This document shows positions 45,365-53,540 of a DNA stretch of 64,000 nt, in pieces. The DNA is from Pelomonas sp. V22. Lineage in GTDB: Bacteria > Pseudomonadota > Gammaproteobacteria > Burkholderiales > Burkholderiaceae_C. The stretch's first letter is position 1. The number at the start of each line of letters is the position of its first letter. The translations under genes were made by a program, and so were the position numbers. The notes beneath the pieces are model-generated. The model was given only the letters and a program-made list of their open reading frames with translations. It was not told the DNA's origin and did no database searches. The stretch lies in the NCBI RefSeq assembly GCF_030014915.1, contig NZ_JAGIXS010000005.1, positions 124,001-188,000 of the forward strand. Reading direction: 5' to 3'.

Positions 45365-46825
45365 TTGACGACTGAAGTGGGTACATCTTTAGCCAGCGGG
45401 GCATCTGACTTGCTCCTTGGCGTGCCGGCCGTAGAGCCTGGCGCCGCGTCGTATTCAGCCATAGCAGGATTGGGAGGTGTTGGCCTTGAACGGCTGTTAG
45501 AGCGAGTACGGCGTCTCCGCCGACGTGGCGCATTGGATGCCCAGTCTTTCGGTGATGCACTGACGCTTTCTTCGCCCGAGTACCGGCGCAAGTACTGTCC
45601 TCGCAGGACGCGGGCGCACGTCGAGTGTGACGTCGTGGACCTATTGCCGTTCTACAACGCATTGCAAAAACCGGGGGTGTCGTATGCGACCTTTCGCTCC
45701 CGGGTCCAGAGCGTCGGCGGCCGCGCGTTGCTCGACCGAAATGCACTGTCAGCTGCTGCCATGCTGAAGCAGGCTGATTGGCAAACGCACTACGGAGGTG
45801 GGCGCCGTCGTGCATTCATCTATGAAGGGGAGATTTTCCAAGGACTCCAGGGTCGTGAGTTCTTGAGCGTCACCTCGTTCCTCAAGGCAGTTGGGCGGTA
45901 CCACCAGCGTGAAGTGGTGTGGAACAGACTGAGGCGGGGGTGGGCCATGGACGATGCCTTGGAGGTGCCAGTTCATGTTGGGACTGGCAAGGGGCGCGTC
46001 TACCTCGTACTGCAGCTGTCGACAGGGCTCAAGTACGTGGGTTTGACGACTTTGGACATTCGACAACGCTGGGCAATGCATTGCTCACGAGCGAGGGCGG
46101 GGAGCTCGACCAAGCTTGCACAAGCGATCCGCCTTGACGGCCCAGAGGGATTTACTGTTGTCGTGCTTGAGGATGGCCTGAGCAGCCCCGAGGAACTGCG
46201 TGCCCGAGAACGCCATTGGGTCGAGGCGCTGGCGGCGCGCGGACCAGGTGGCCTAAATACGGCGCCCGCCGGGGGGCTTGGCGGCTCTCGAGGCAAGCCT
46301 TTCGAGTTCGGCGGCGAAGTATTCCCCTCGAAGAAGCTGGCGGCGCGGTGCCTGGGCGAGGTCCATGGGCTCGCTCCCCACGTCGTCGAAGCCCGCCTGA
46401 CGTCCGGGCGCCCACTTCCATCGAGCGCTCGTGTACACAGCAGGCACCCGGATGCTGGGACCAAGCTCTTCCGTGTTTGGAAGGGCATTCTGAAGCGTTG
46501 CTCGGCAAGCGTTGACGAGGCGTGGGGGGCGTCGTATGAACAATTCAAGACAGACGTTTCGCCCGTGCCGCCCGGCAGGGCGCTTTTTAGGATCGACAGT
46601 CGCTTGCCCTGGGGCCCTTTGAATTGGCAATGGATCGACAAGCGCGCCGGAGTCGAGTCGGTTCACGGGTGCCCAGTGCAAATCGATGGCCGCCAATATC
46701 CCTCTTGGACCTCCGCCGCCAAGGCGTTTCACATGGCGCCGAGCACGCTCAAGTATCGGGTTCTGAGGCTTGGGCTTACGCCATCGGAGGCCGTTCGGGA
46801 CAAGACTAGCGCGCCCTCTCTGTAG
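45365..46825 (+). CDS. GIY-YIG nuclease-like protein with repeated DNA-binding-type modules
   Basis: A 486-residue soluble protein. A GIY-YIG-like module lies at about 210-290, read as GRVYLVLQLSTGLKYVGLT (the two tripeptides are V-Y-L and Y-V-G), then DIRQRWAMH and ARERHWVEAL. Three similar segments flank it, each starting with a hydrophobic-x-G-x-x-(F/Y) turn and a helix-turn-helix: FIYEGEIFQG near 155, EFGGEVFPSKKLAARCLG near 315, QIDGRQYPSWTSAAKAFHM near 440. They resemble NUMOD-type repeats of homing endonucleases. The TTG start at 45365 has GGGAG 7 nt upstream. Possible role: island mobility or defence nuclease. Confidence 0.65.
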   Translation: MTTEVGTSLASGASDLLLGVPAVEPGAASYSAIAGLGGVGLERLLERVRRLRRRGALDAQSFGDALTLSSPEYRRKYCPRRTRAHVECDVVDLLPFYNALQKPGVSYATFRSRVQSVGGRALLDRNALSAAAMLKQADWQTHYGGGRRRAFIYEGEIFQGLQGREFLSVTSFLKAVGRYHQREVVWNRLRRGWAMDDALEVPVHVGTGKGRVYLVLQLSTGLKYVGLTTLDIRQRWAMHCSRARAGSSTKLAQAIRLDGPEGFTVVVLEDGLSSPEELRARERHWVEALAARGPGGLNTAPAGGLGGSRGKPFEFGGEVFPSKKLAARCLGEVHGLAPHVVEARLTSGRPLPSSARVHSRHPDAGTKLFRVWKGILKRCSASVDEAWGASYEQFKTDVSPVPPGRALFRIDSRLPWGPLNWQWIDKRAGVESVHGCPVQIDGRQYPSWTSAAKAFHMAPSTLKYRVLRLGLTPSEAVRDKTSAPSL

Positions 46826-46893
46826 ACACGAGACGGGGTTGGCCGCTTGAGCCCACTTGGCTGTGATCAACGCCGGTCCGGGGCGTTGACACC

Positions 46894-46913
46894 GTTGATC
46901 CAATGGTGATCCA
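46894..46913 (+). promoter_or_regulatory. Possible right arm-type integrase site
   Basis: GTTGATCCAATGGTGATCCA differs at two of 20 bases from the site at 18623-18642, in the same orientation. It lies 118 bp inside the right repeat. In the circular form of the island the two sites would flank the 97-bp core. The role is inferred. Confidence 0.5.
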
Positions 46914-46963
46914 CTCCAACGGCCCAATCGGGCACTCACCCGGGATTTTCAGCAGCTTTGAAG

Positions 46964-47020
46964 GGCTACACCGGCGTCGAGATGGAAGCGCTGACGGCCG
47001 TGCACATCGGCCTGCTCACC
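46964..47020 (+). pseudogene. Inverted, diverged moaC fragment (19 codons)
   Basis: Plus-strand codons read [19 protein letters not shown], equivalent to MoaC residues 108-126. Its complement matches 47128-47184 of the resident moaC at 52 of 57 bases (50 of the first 52). It is opposite in orientation to moaC and ends exactly at codon 126, the same boundary as the 97-bp repeat. The differences show it comes from another moaC allele. Together with moaC it forms a 57-bp inverted repeat around attR. Confidence 0.85.
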
Positions 47021-47022
47021 AG

Positions 47023-47505
47023 CTATATCTGTGCCTTCCACTCGCCGCTCTTGCCGCCCTGCTTCTCCAGCACGCGGATCTGCTCCATCACCATGCCGCG
47101 GTCGGCGGCTTTACACATGTCGTAAATGGTGAGCAGGCCGATCTGCACGGCGGTCAGCGCTTCCATCTCGACGCCGGTGCGCCCCAGGGTCTCGACCTGG
47201 GCGCGGCAGATGACGGCCAGGGCCGGTTCGTCGATCTCGAAGTCCACGGCCACGCGTGTGATCGGCAGCGGATGGCACAGCGGGATCAACTCCGAGGTGC
47301 GCTTGGCTGCCTGGATGGCGGCAATGCGGGCCACGCCCAGCACGTCGCCCTTCTTGGCCGTGCCGCTCTGTATCAGGGCCAGCGTCGCGGCCTGCATGCG
47401 GATGCGGCCGGCGGCCACGGCCACCCGGTGGGTCTCGGCCTTGGCCGCCACATCGACCATGTGGGCCTGGCCTTGGGCGTCGAAATGGGTCAGTGGGGAG
47501 TTCAT
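47023..47505 (-). CDS. moaC: Cyclic pyranopterin monophosphate synthase MoaC, 3' end rebuilt by the island
   Basis: MoaC converts the MoaA product to cyclic pyranopterin monophosphate in molybdenum cofactor synthesis. It has 160 residues. Conserved parts are the [13 protein letters not shown] region, CHP at 77-79, [10 protein letters not shown] and the catalytic Asp129/Lys132 in [11 protein letters not shown]. The last 32 codons come from the 97-bp repeat, and the final two (Gln-Ile) and the stop come from island sequence. The native end was Ala-Leu. The protein should remain functional. It is divergent from the M48 protease gene, with 67 bp between. Confidence 0.95.
   Translation of the reverse strand: MNSPLTHFDAQGQAHMVDVAAKAETHRVAVAAGRIRMQAATLALIQSGTAKKGDVLGVARIAAIQAAKRTSELIPLCHPLPITRVAVDFEIDEPALAVICRAQVETLGRTGVEMEALTAVQIGLLTIYDMCKAADRGMVMEQIRVLEKQGGKSGEWKAQI
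47032..47128. repeat. attR: right copy of the 97-bp moaC repeat
   Basis: Identical to 18495-18591. It lies within the functional moaC gene and includes codons 127-158 plus the last base of codon 126. Confidence 0.93.
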
Positions 47506-47572
47506 GGGCTGGAAACAATCCTGATACCGAGTCTCTGCCATGATAGGGGCCTTGTTCCCCGGTGCCGATGCC

Positions 47573-49153
47573 ATGTCCCGTCTCCTGAACCGACCCAGCC
47601 GCCTGGCCGTGGCTTGTTTGAGCAGCTTGCTGATGCTGGCGCCACAAACGCCGCTGCGGGCCCAGGTGAACCTGCCCTCGCTGGGCGACGTGGTGTCCGA
47701 CGAGTTCAGCATCAGCAACGAGCGCCGCATCGGCGACCAGGTGATGCGCTCGATCAAGCTCGATCCCGACTACCTCGACGATCCGCTGCTGTTCGAATAC
47801 CTCAGCAACATCTGGCAGCCGTTGGTCGGCGCTTCGACGCGGCTCGGCAACCTGGGTGAGGACGTCAAGGACCGTTTTGCCTGGGAGCCCTTCCTGGTGC
47901 GTGACCGCAGCGTCAATGCCTTCGCCCTGCCGGGCGGCTACGTGGGCGTGCACCTGGGCCTGATCGCTATGACGGCCAGCCGCGACGAGCTGGCCTCGGT
48001 GCTGGCGCATGAGCTGTCGCACGTGACGCAGCGGCACATTGCGCGCTCGGTGACGCAGGAGTCGCGCAACAGCCTGCTGGCCACGGCGGCCATGCTGGCC
48101 GGCCTCCTGGTGGCTGTGAAAGGCGGCAGCCCGGACGTGGCCAATGCAGCCATGATCGGTGGCCAGGCGGCGGCGCAGCAGGCGTCCTTGAACTTCTCGC
48201 GTGACATGGAGCGCGAGGCCGACCGCATCGGCTTCGGCGTGCTGACCGACGCGGGCTACGCCGGCACCGGCATGTACAGCATGTTCGAGCGGTTGGAGCA
48301 GGCCAATCACCTGAACGACTCCGGCGCCTTCCCCTATCTGCGCACCCACCCGCTGACCAGCGAGCGCATCGGCGATGCCCGCGCCCGCCTGGGCACTGGC
48401 AGCTGGGAGCGGCCGCGCAGCGCCGCCGAGCATGTGCTGATGGCGGCACGCTCGCGCGTGCTGATGGACCCGCGTGCCGAGTCCTGGGCGAAGCTGCAGA
48501 ACCTCGATGCCGGCGCGCGCACTATCGACGGTAAGAGTTACGAGCAACTGGGCGCACGCTACGCCAGCGCACTGGCCTCGATCAAGATGCGTGCTTACGA
48601 CCGGGCTGAGGCGGCGCTGGGGGCGGCTTACCTTGAGCTCAGCAATCTCGGGTCTGATATGCGCGGAATGCGCATCCTGCACTACCTGGCCGCCGAGCTG
48701 GCGGTGGCGCGTGGCCGGCCCGACGCGGCCATGGCGGCCTTGAAGAGGCTCGATGGCGAGCGCGGCCGCGTGATGCTGTTCGAGCGAGCCAAGATCGGCA
48801 TGGTCGATCCGGACCTCAGCTCGGCCCGCGACGCGGCCGATGGGCTGCAGACCTTTGTCGCCGTCAACAACCGCGATGCCACGGCCTGGAATCAGCTGGC
48901 CCAGCTGTGGGAGCGCCTGAACCAGCCGCTGCGGGCCGTGCGCGCGCAGGGTGAGGCACGGGCGGCAGTGGGTGATCTGAATGGCGCCATCGACCGGCTT
49001 CGCTCCGGCCTGCGCCAATCGAAGAGCCGCGACTCCGACCAGATCGAGGCCTCGGTCATTGACGCCCGCTTGCGCACGCTGCTGTACGAGCGCCGCCAGC
49101 TGATGGCCGAGATGTACCCGCGCGGTGCGCCTCCCGGCGCCGAGCTGCCCTGA
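47573..49153 (+). CDS. bepA: Periplasmic M48 metalloprotease with TPR domain (BepA-like)
   Basis: A 526-residue exported protein related to BepA/YfgC, which assists or degrades outer-membrane proteins stalled at the BAM and Lpt machines. The signal peptide ends near AQTPLRAQ-like residues at about 30. The zinc motif HELSH is in [13 protein letters not shown] near residue 145, and the third ligand Glu is in READRIGFG. The C-terminal half (about 270-515) is helical TPR-like. ATG 47573 is preferred because the signal peptide begins there; an earlier in-frame start at 47540 lies in the moaC promoter region. Its 3' end is 9 bp from the convergent holin-like gene. Confidence 0.9.
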   Translation: MSRLLNRPSRLAVACLSSLLMLAPQTPLRAQVNLPSLGDVVSDEFSISNERRIGDQVMRSIKLDPDYLDDPLLFEYLSNIWQPLVGASTRLGNLGEDVKDRFAWEPFLVRDRSVNAFALPGGYVGVHLGLIAMTASRDELASVLAHELSHVTQRHIARSVTQESRNSLLATAAMLAGLLVAVKGGSPDVANAAMIGGQAAAQQASLNFSRDMEREADRIGFGVLTDAGYAGTGMYSMFERLEQANHLNDSGAFPYLRTHPLTSERIGDARARLGTGSWERPRSAAEHVLMAARSRVLMDPRAESWAKLQNLDAGARTIDGKSYEQLGARYASALASIKMRAYDRAEAALGAAYLELSNLGSDMRGMRILHYLAAELAVARGRPDAAMAALKRLDGERGRVMLFERAKIGMVDPDLSSARDAADGLQTFVAVNNRDATAWNQLAQLWERLNQPLRAVRAQGEARAAVGDLNGAIDRLRSGLRQSKSRDSDQIEASVIDARLRTLLYERRQLMAEMYPRGAPPGAELP

Positions 49154-49162
49154 GTTTGGGCT

Positions 49163-49519
49163 CTACTCGACAGCCGGGAACAGCCGTTCCATGGCCACGT
49201 CGATCACCATGCCGCACAGGCTGTAGATCAGCGAGCCGACCAGGGCAGCCCCAAAGTCGCTGACTGCGAAGCCGTCCAGCAGCTTGGCGGCGGCCCAGAA
49301 CATCAGCGCATTGATCACGAACAGGAAGAGCCCGAGGCTCAGCACGGTGACCGGCAGGGTCAGCAGCACCAGGATGGGCCGCAGCAGCGTGTTCAGCAGG
49401 CCCAGCACCAGGGCTGCGATCAGGGCCGAGACGAAGCTCTTGACCTCGACGCCGGGGTAGAGATGCGCCAGCAGCAGCAGGGCGGCGGCCAGCAGGAACC
49501 AACGAAGCAGGGTCTTCAT
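49163..49519 (-). CDS. Phage holin family 4-like small membrane protein
   Basis: A 118-residue inner-membrane protein with four hydrophobic helices and the NTLLRPILVLLTLPVTVLSLG signature (read in part near residue 43) of the YvlD/holin-4 family (COG1950). Despite the family name it is a chromosomal housekeeping-type protein of unknown role. The start at 49519 gives the normal length. It is convergent with the BepA-like gene and divergent from tonB. Confidence 0.85.
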   Translation of the reverse strand: MKTLLRWFLLAAALLLLAHLYPGVEVKSFVSALIAALVLGLLNTLLRPILVLLTLPVTVLSLGLFLFVINALMFWAAAKLLDGFAVSDFGAALVGSLIYSLCGMVIDVAMERLFPAVE

Positions 49520-49573
49520 GGGCCGAGCATACAGGTGGCCCAGGGCGGGTCGCATCGGGAGCAGCGAGCAGGT

Positions 49574-49615
49574 TTGACCTGGATCAGAAATGGCAATAGG
49601 AATCGTTCGCATTTG
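49574..49615 (+). promoter_or_regulatory. Promoter with Fur-box-like operator upstream of tonB
   Basis: TTGACC (49574-49579) and TAGGAA (49597-49602), 17 bp apart, form a sigma-70-type promoter. The overlapping GCAATAGGAATCGTTCGCAT at 49593-49612 resembles Fur boxes, with the AAT-x-ATT-like dyad AGGAATCGTTC. Iron repression of the tonB-receptor genes is the natural reading, inferred from context. Confidence 0.55.
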
Positions 49616-49706
49616 TGTTACGATCTTCGGCCTGATTTGCAGCAGGTCTGCCTCCTGGTCCGCTTTGAAACCCGCTCTTGCCTTTGTTGAACCCGGTTCC
49701 GCCGTC

Positions 49707-50426
49707 ATGGCGGCGCCTGTGCTGCGTGCCAAGGCCGCGCCACTGCTCGCGCCCCGGCCCATCTATGGCGAGGCCGTAGAGGGCTCGCGCCGCTGGATGG
49801 CGGTGGGGGTGCTGGCGGCCCACCTGCTCCTCGGTTGGGGCTTGATGCAGATGCACGGCGTGCGCCGCATGGTGGCGCAGGTGGCGCCCGTCGTTGTGCG
49901 CCTGATTGCCGAGGTCCAGCCTGCCAAGCCGCTGCCGCCCCCGCCGCCCGCGCCGGTGCTGGCCGAGATCAAGCCGGTGCTGATCGAGGTGCCGATGATT
50001 GCCACGGCCGCGCCGCCCGCGCCCTCGCCGGTGGTGATGGCCGCCGTGCCGGTGGCGACGCCTGCGCCGGTGGTCGTACAGCCACAACCGGCCTCGGCGC
50101 CTGCCGTGGCTGCCGCGCCACCGCCTGCACCGCCCGCGGTCAAGCAGATCCCGGCCAGCGCCGTGCGCTACCTGCGCGAGCCGCGCATGACGGTGCCGCT
50201 GATGTCGCGCCGCCTGCGCGAGTCGGGCATCGTGCAAGTGCGGGTGCTGGTCGATGTGAGCGGCAAGCCCAAGGCCATCGTTCTGCACAAGAGTTCGGGC
50301 TTTGCCCGCCTGGACCAGCAGGCCCTGCAAGACATGCTCAGCGCCCGCTTCGTGGCGCAAACCGAGAACGGTCAGCCCATCGAATGGGAGGTCATCGCGC
50401 CGATGTCGTACGAAGTCGATCGCTGA
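49707..50426 (+). CDS. tonB: Energy transducer TonB
   Basis: About 239 residues. An N-terminal membrane anchor (WMAVGVLAAHLLLGWGLMQM, about residues 31-50) is followed by a long Pro/Ala/Val-rich periplasmic spacer (about 75-150) and a C-terminal TonB domain (YLREPRMTVPLMSRRLRESG, then VRVLVDVSGKPKAIVLHKSSG). With ExbBD, which are not in this window, it energises outer-membrane receptors. ATG 49707 is preferred; an in-frame start at 49590 would lie within the promoter. The siderophore receptor follows by 91 bp. Confidence 0.88.
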   Translation: MAAPVLRAKAAPLLAPRPIYGEAVEGSRRWMAVGVLAAHLLLGWGLMQMHGVRRMVAQVAPVVVRLIAEVQPAKPLPPPPPAPVLAEIKPVLIEVPMIATAAPPAPSPVVMAAVPVATPAPVVVQPQPASAPAVAAAPPPAPPAVKQIPASAVRYLREPRMTVPLMSRRLRESGIVQVRVLVDVSGKPKAIVLHKSSGFARLDQQALQDMLSARFVAQTENGQPIEWEVIAPMSYEVDR

Positions 50427-50517
50427 CCCCCCAGAGTCCCCCATTTCCAGCCATGCCTAACGACGGTTTCGAGCCGCCGCGGGCAGAGCCATGCCTATTG
50501 AATAACGAGGAGTTTCC

Positions 50518-52779
50518 ATGCCACGCAAGAACAACAAGTCCCCCATTCCCAGCGCGCTGCTGCCGCTGGGCGCCCTGGCCGCTGGCTTCGGCCTGGCCTC
50601 AGCCGCCCTGGCCCAGGTAGCGCCCTCCGCCAGTGCAGCCTCTGCACCCGCATCTACGCCCGCTCCGGCGCCCGCCGCCGAAAACACCCTGCCGGTGGTG
50701 CGTGCCAAGGCCAGCGCCGAGAAGCAGGGCAAGGACGACTACCAGGCCACCGAGACCCGCATCGGCAAGGGCAAGCAGGAGATCCGCGACATTCCGCAGG
50801 CGCTGACCGTGGTCACCGAGAAGGTGATGGACGACCGCAACTTCAACAGCGTCAAGGAAGTGCTGAAGAACACCTCCGGCATCAGCTTCCAGGCGGCCGA
50901 GGGCGGCGAGGAAGATATCAAGATCCACGGCATCTCGCTGCAGGGCACGGGCGACGTCTTCATCGACGGCATGCGCGATCCGGCCTTCTACGACCGTGAC
51001 ACCTTCTTCCTGGACCGCCTTGAACTGCTGCGCGGCTCGGCCTCGCTGCTGTTCGGACGCGGCTCCACCGGCGGCGCCGTCAACCAGGCGACCAAGCAGG
51101 CCGTGCTGGCCGACCAGAACCAGATCGACGTGAGCATGGGCAGCCACAACTCGCTGCGCGCCGTGGCCGACTTCAACAAGCGCACCGGCGAGACGGCGGC
51201 CTTCCGCGTCAGCGCCATGGCCAACAAGGCCGACAGCAACGGCGCCGGCTCCAAGATCGACAAGCGCGGCATCGGCGCGAGCTACCGCTTCGGCATCGAC
51301 GAAGACGATGAATTCGGCGTCACCGTCTACGGCCTGCAGAACGACAACGGCATCAACTACGGCGTGCGCTGGATCCGTCCGACGGCCACGGCCACGGCGG
51401 CCAACGCGCTGGTCAGCTCGCTGGACCCCGATGCCTACTACGGCATGAGCAGCGACTTCAACAAGGGCAGCGCCTACTACGGCATGCTCCAGCACACCCA
51501 TCGCTTCTCGGGCAACACCGAGCTGGTGACCAAGGTGCGCTACGCCGAATACACCCGCGATCAGCGCGCCACGCTGTGGAATTTTGCGGCCGCCACGCTG
51601 CAGCCGACCAAGCTGACCGTGGCCAACGACAACATCAACGCCGGCACCGTCATCACCCGTTCGCTGCAGCTGAAGAAGCAGGACATGCAGACGGTGACCG
51701 CGCAGAGCGACCTCAGCAGCAAGTTCCAGGCTTGGGGCTTTGAGCACAGCCTGCAGGCCGGCCTCGACTTCTCGCATGAGAAGAAGCAGGTGTTCGCCAC
51801 CGTCGGTGCGCAAGCGGCCAAGCCCAGCACGACGATTGGCACGCCGTACGACGGCGCCTCCTACGACGAATCGCTGCGCAGCTTCCGCACCAGCAGCGAC
51901 TACGTCTCCAAGGGTTATGGCGGCTATGTGCAGGACCTGGTACAGATCGCCCCGATGTGGAAGGTGCTGGCTGGCCTGCGCTACGACAACCTGAAGGGCG
52001 ACTACAACACCTACTCGGCCGCCACGCCGCCGGTCACTGCGTCTTACCAGATGAAGGTGTCCGAAGTGAGCAAGCGCGCTGCCGTGCTGTTCCAGCCCGA
52101 TGCGCAATGGTCCTTCCACCTGATGGGCGCCACCTCGTTCAACACCTCGGGCGACGCCTACTCGCTGAGCGCGGCCAATGTGAACATCCCGCCCGAAAAG
52201 TCGGTCAACGTGGAGCTGGGCGCCAAGTGGGACAGCGCCGACGGCAAGCTGAGCCTGCGCGGCAGCGCCTTCCGCAACACCAAGCTGCATGAGCGCAATA
52301 CCGACCCGCTGGTGAACCTGGTGACGCTGTCGGGCAAGCGCCATGCCGCGGGCCTGGACGTGGACGTGGTTGGTCGCATCACGCCGGAATGGGAAGTCTT
52401 CGGCAACTTCACCTGGATGCCGGTCTCCAAGATCGACATCGGTGTGGCCGGCGCTGAAGGCCAGGGCACGCGCCCCTCGCTGACGCCGCAGTACTCGGGC
52501 AATCTGTGGACGGCCTACCAGGTGCTGCCGCAATTGCGCCTCGGCGCTGGCGTGAACGGCCGCAGCAGCCAGCAGCCCAATCGCAATCCGGGCTTCTATG
52601 CACCCAAGTTCGTGACCGCCGACCTGATGGCGGAGTACACGGTCGTGCCGGAGCAGCTGCAGTTCAAGCTCTACGTCAGCAATGTGACCAACAAGCTTTA
52701 TGCTGACCAGCTGTACACGTCCTTCTACGTGCCCGGCAGTGGCCGCGTGGTGAGCCTGACCGGAACCTACAAGTTCTGA
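50518..52779 (+). CDS. TonB-dependent siderophore receptor
   Basis: A 753-residue outer-membrane receptor. Signal peptide of about 33 residues (cleavage near ALAQVAPS), then a TonB-box-like TLPVVRAKA, a plug domain (DIPQALTVVTEKVMDDRN to about residue 190, including FIDGMRD and LLFGRGSTGGAVNQATK) and a 22-stranded beta-barrel ending with terminal Phe in TGTYKF. The pattern is that of FhuA/FhuE/CirA-like siderophore receptors. GAGGAG lies just upstream of the ATG. It sits between tonB and a PiuC dioxygenase, a common pairing for ferric-siderophore (often catecholate) uptake. Ligand unknown. Confidence 0.92.
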   Translation: MPRKNNKSPIPSALLPLGALAAGFGLASAALAQVAPSASAASAPASTPAPAPAAENTLPVVRAKASAEKQGKDDYQATETRIGKGKQEIRDIPQALTVVTEKVMDDRNFNSVKEVLKNTSGISFQAAEGGEEDIKIHGISLQGTGDVFIDGMRDPAFYDRDTFFLDRLELLRGSASLLFGRGSTGGAVNQATKQAVLADQNQIDVSMGSHNSLRAVADFNKRTGETAAFRVSAMANKADSNGAGSKIDKRGIGASYRFGIDEDDEFGVTVYGLQNDNGINYGVRWIRPTATATAANALVSSLDPDAYYGMSSDFNKGSAYYGMLQHTHRFSGNTELVTKVRYAEYTRDQRATLWNFAAATLQPTKLTVANDNINAGTVITRSLQLKKQDMQTVTAQSDLSSKFQAWGFEHSLQAGLDFSHEKKQVFATVGAQAAKPSTTIGTPYDGASYDESLRSFRTSSDYVSKGYGGYVQDLVQIAPMWKVLAGLRYDNLKGDYNTYSAATPPVTASYQMKVSEVSKRAAVLFQPDAQWSFHLMGATSFNTSGDAYSLSAANVNIPPEKSVNVELGAKWDSADGKLSLRGSAFRNTKLHERNTDPLVNLVTLSGKRHAAGLDVDVVGRITPEWEVFGNFTWMPVSKIDIGVAGAEGQGTRPSLTPQYSGNLWTAYQVLPQLRLGAGVNGRSSQQPNRNPGFYAPKFVTADLMAEYTVVPEQLQFKLYVSNVTNKLYADQLYTSFYVPGSGRVVSLTGTYKF

Positions 52780-52813
52780 TCGGCTGAACCCATGCACTCA
52801 TAAGCGCACGATC

Positions 52814-52837
52814 GGCCCGGGTTCACTCGGGCCTTTT
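52814..52837 (+). terminator. Hairpin with T-run after the receptor gene
   Basis: GGCCCGGG, loop TTCA, CTCGGGCC, then TTTTC. A short stem with one mismatch. It may attenuate transcription between the receptor and the PiuC gene. Confidence 0.55.
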
Positions 52838-52856
52838 CATTCTTGAAGCCCACGCC

Positions 52857-53540
52857 ATGTTGCTGAAGATCGCTCAAGTCCTGACCCCCGAGGCCCTGCA
52901 GGAGGCGCGCCGCGTGCTGACCAACGCACCCTGGCAGGACGGCCGCGCCACCGCCGGAACGCAGGCCGCTCTGGTCAAGAACAACCAGCAGCTGGCGCTG
53001 GGCAGCGAGCCCGCGAAGGCCTTGCAGCAGCTGGTGCTGCAGGCGCTGGAGCGGCATCCGCTGTTCTTTTCGGCAGCCCTGCCCAAGCGTGTGCTGCCGC
53101 CGATGTTCAACCGCTATGCCGGCGCCAGCAACGAGTACGGCAACCATGTGGACCAGGCGGTGCGCTATGTGCCGGGCAGCGGCCAGCGCGTGCGTACCGA
53201 CATCTCCTGCACGCTGTTCTTCTCGGACCCGGCCGACTACGACGGCGGCGAGCTGGTGATCGCCGACACCTACGGCGAGCAGCGCGTCAAGCTCGCGGCC
53301 GGCGACTTGGTGCTTTACCCCGGCACCAGCGTGCACCGCGTCGAACCGGTCACGCGCGGCGAACGACTGGCGAGCTTCTTCTGGATAGAGAGCATGGTGC
53401 GCAGCGACGAGCAGCGCCGCCTGCTCTATGAGATGGACATGAGCCTGATTCGCCTGCGCAGCGAGTACGGCGAGAGCGAAGCGGCCGTGCAGTTGACCGG
53501 CACGTATCACAACCTCCTGCGCATGTGGGCAGATACATGA
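52857..53540 (+). CDS. piuC: Fe(II)/2-oxoglutarate-dependent dioxygenase, PiuC/YbiX type
   Basis: A 227-residue PKHD-type hydroxylase. The iron ligands are His-x-Asp in NHVDQAVRY near residue 96 and the distal His in [17 protein letters not shown] near 160; Arg in the same stretch should bind 2-oxoglutarate. The family is regularly found next to TonB-dependent siderophore receptors and is thought to help use or process siderophores, but its substrate is not established. It overlaps the next gene by 4 bp (ATGA at 53537-53540). Confidence 0.92.
   Translation: MLLKIAQVLTPEALQEARRVLTNAPWQDGRATAGTQAALVKNNQQLALGSEPAKALQQLVLQALERHPLFFSAALPKRVLPPMFNRYAGASNEYGNHVDQAVRYVPGSGQRVRTDISCTLFFSDPADYDGGELVIADTYGEQRVKLAAGDLVLYPGTSVHRVEPVTRGERLASFFWIESMVRSDEQRRLLYEMDMSLIRLRSEYGESEAAVQLTGTYHNLLRMWADT

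Larger units (their letters stand above)
18495..47128. mobile_element. Integrative defence island in moaC (about 28.6 kb)
   Basis: A contiguous foreign block bounded by exact 97-bp direct repeats of the moaC 3' end (18495-18591 and 47032-47128). A tyrosine recombinase gene lies 72 bp inside the left repeat. Cargo is a type I restriction-modification operon, a type I Zorya operon, two PD-(D/E)XK proteins, a GIY-YIG protein, small unknown genes and one IS3-family element. Coding density and codon usage are less uniform than in the flanks, with long gene-poor stretches (19828-20796, 44304-44713). No relaxase, type IV secretion or phage structural genes are visible, so it looks like a non-self-transmissible integrative element. 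Confidence 0.9.

Noticed and set aside
18495-47128. Prophage or conjugative element
   Set aside because: No capsid, terminase, portal, relaxase or type IV secretion genes are visible between the repeats.
47540-47572. Upstream start for the M48 protease
   Set aside because: The extra 11 residues would precede a good signal peptide that starts at the ATG at 47573, and they overlap the divergent promoter region.
50599-52797. Long minus-strand open frame opposite the siderophore receptor
   Set aside because: Shadow of the receptor gene; His/Gly/Val/Arg-rich composition without domains.
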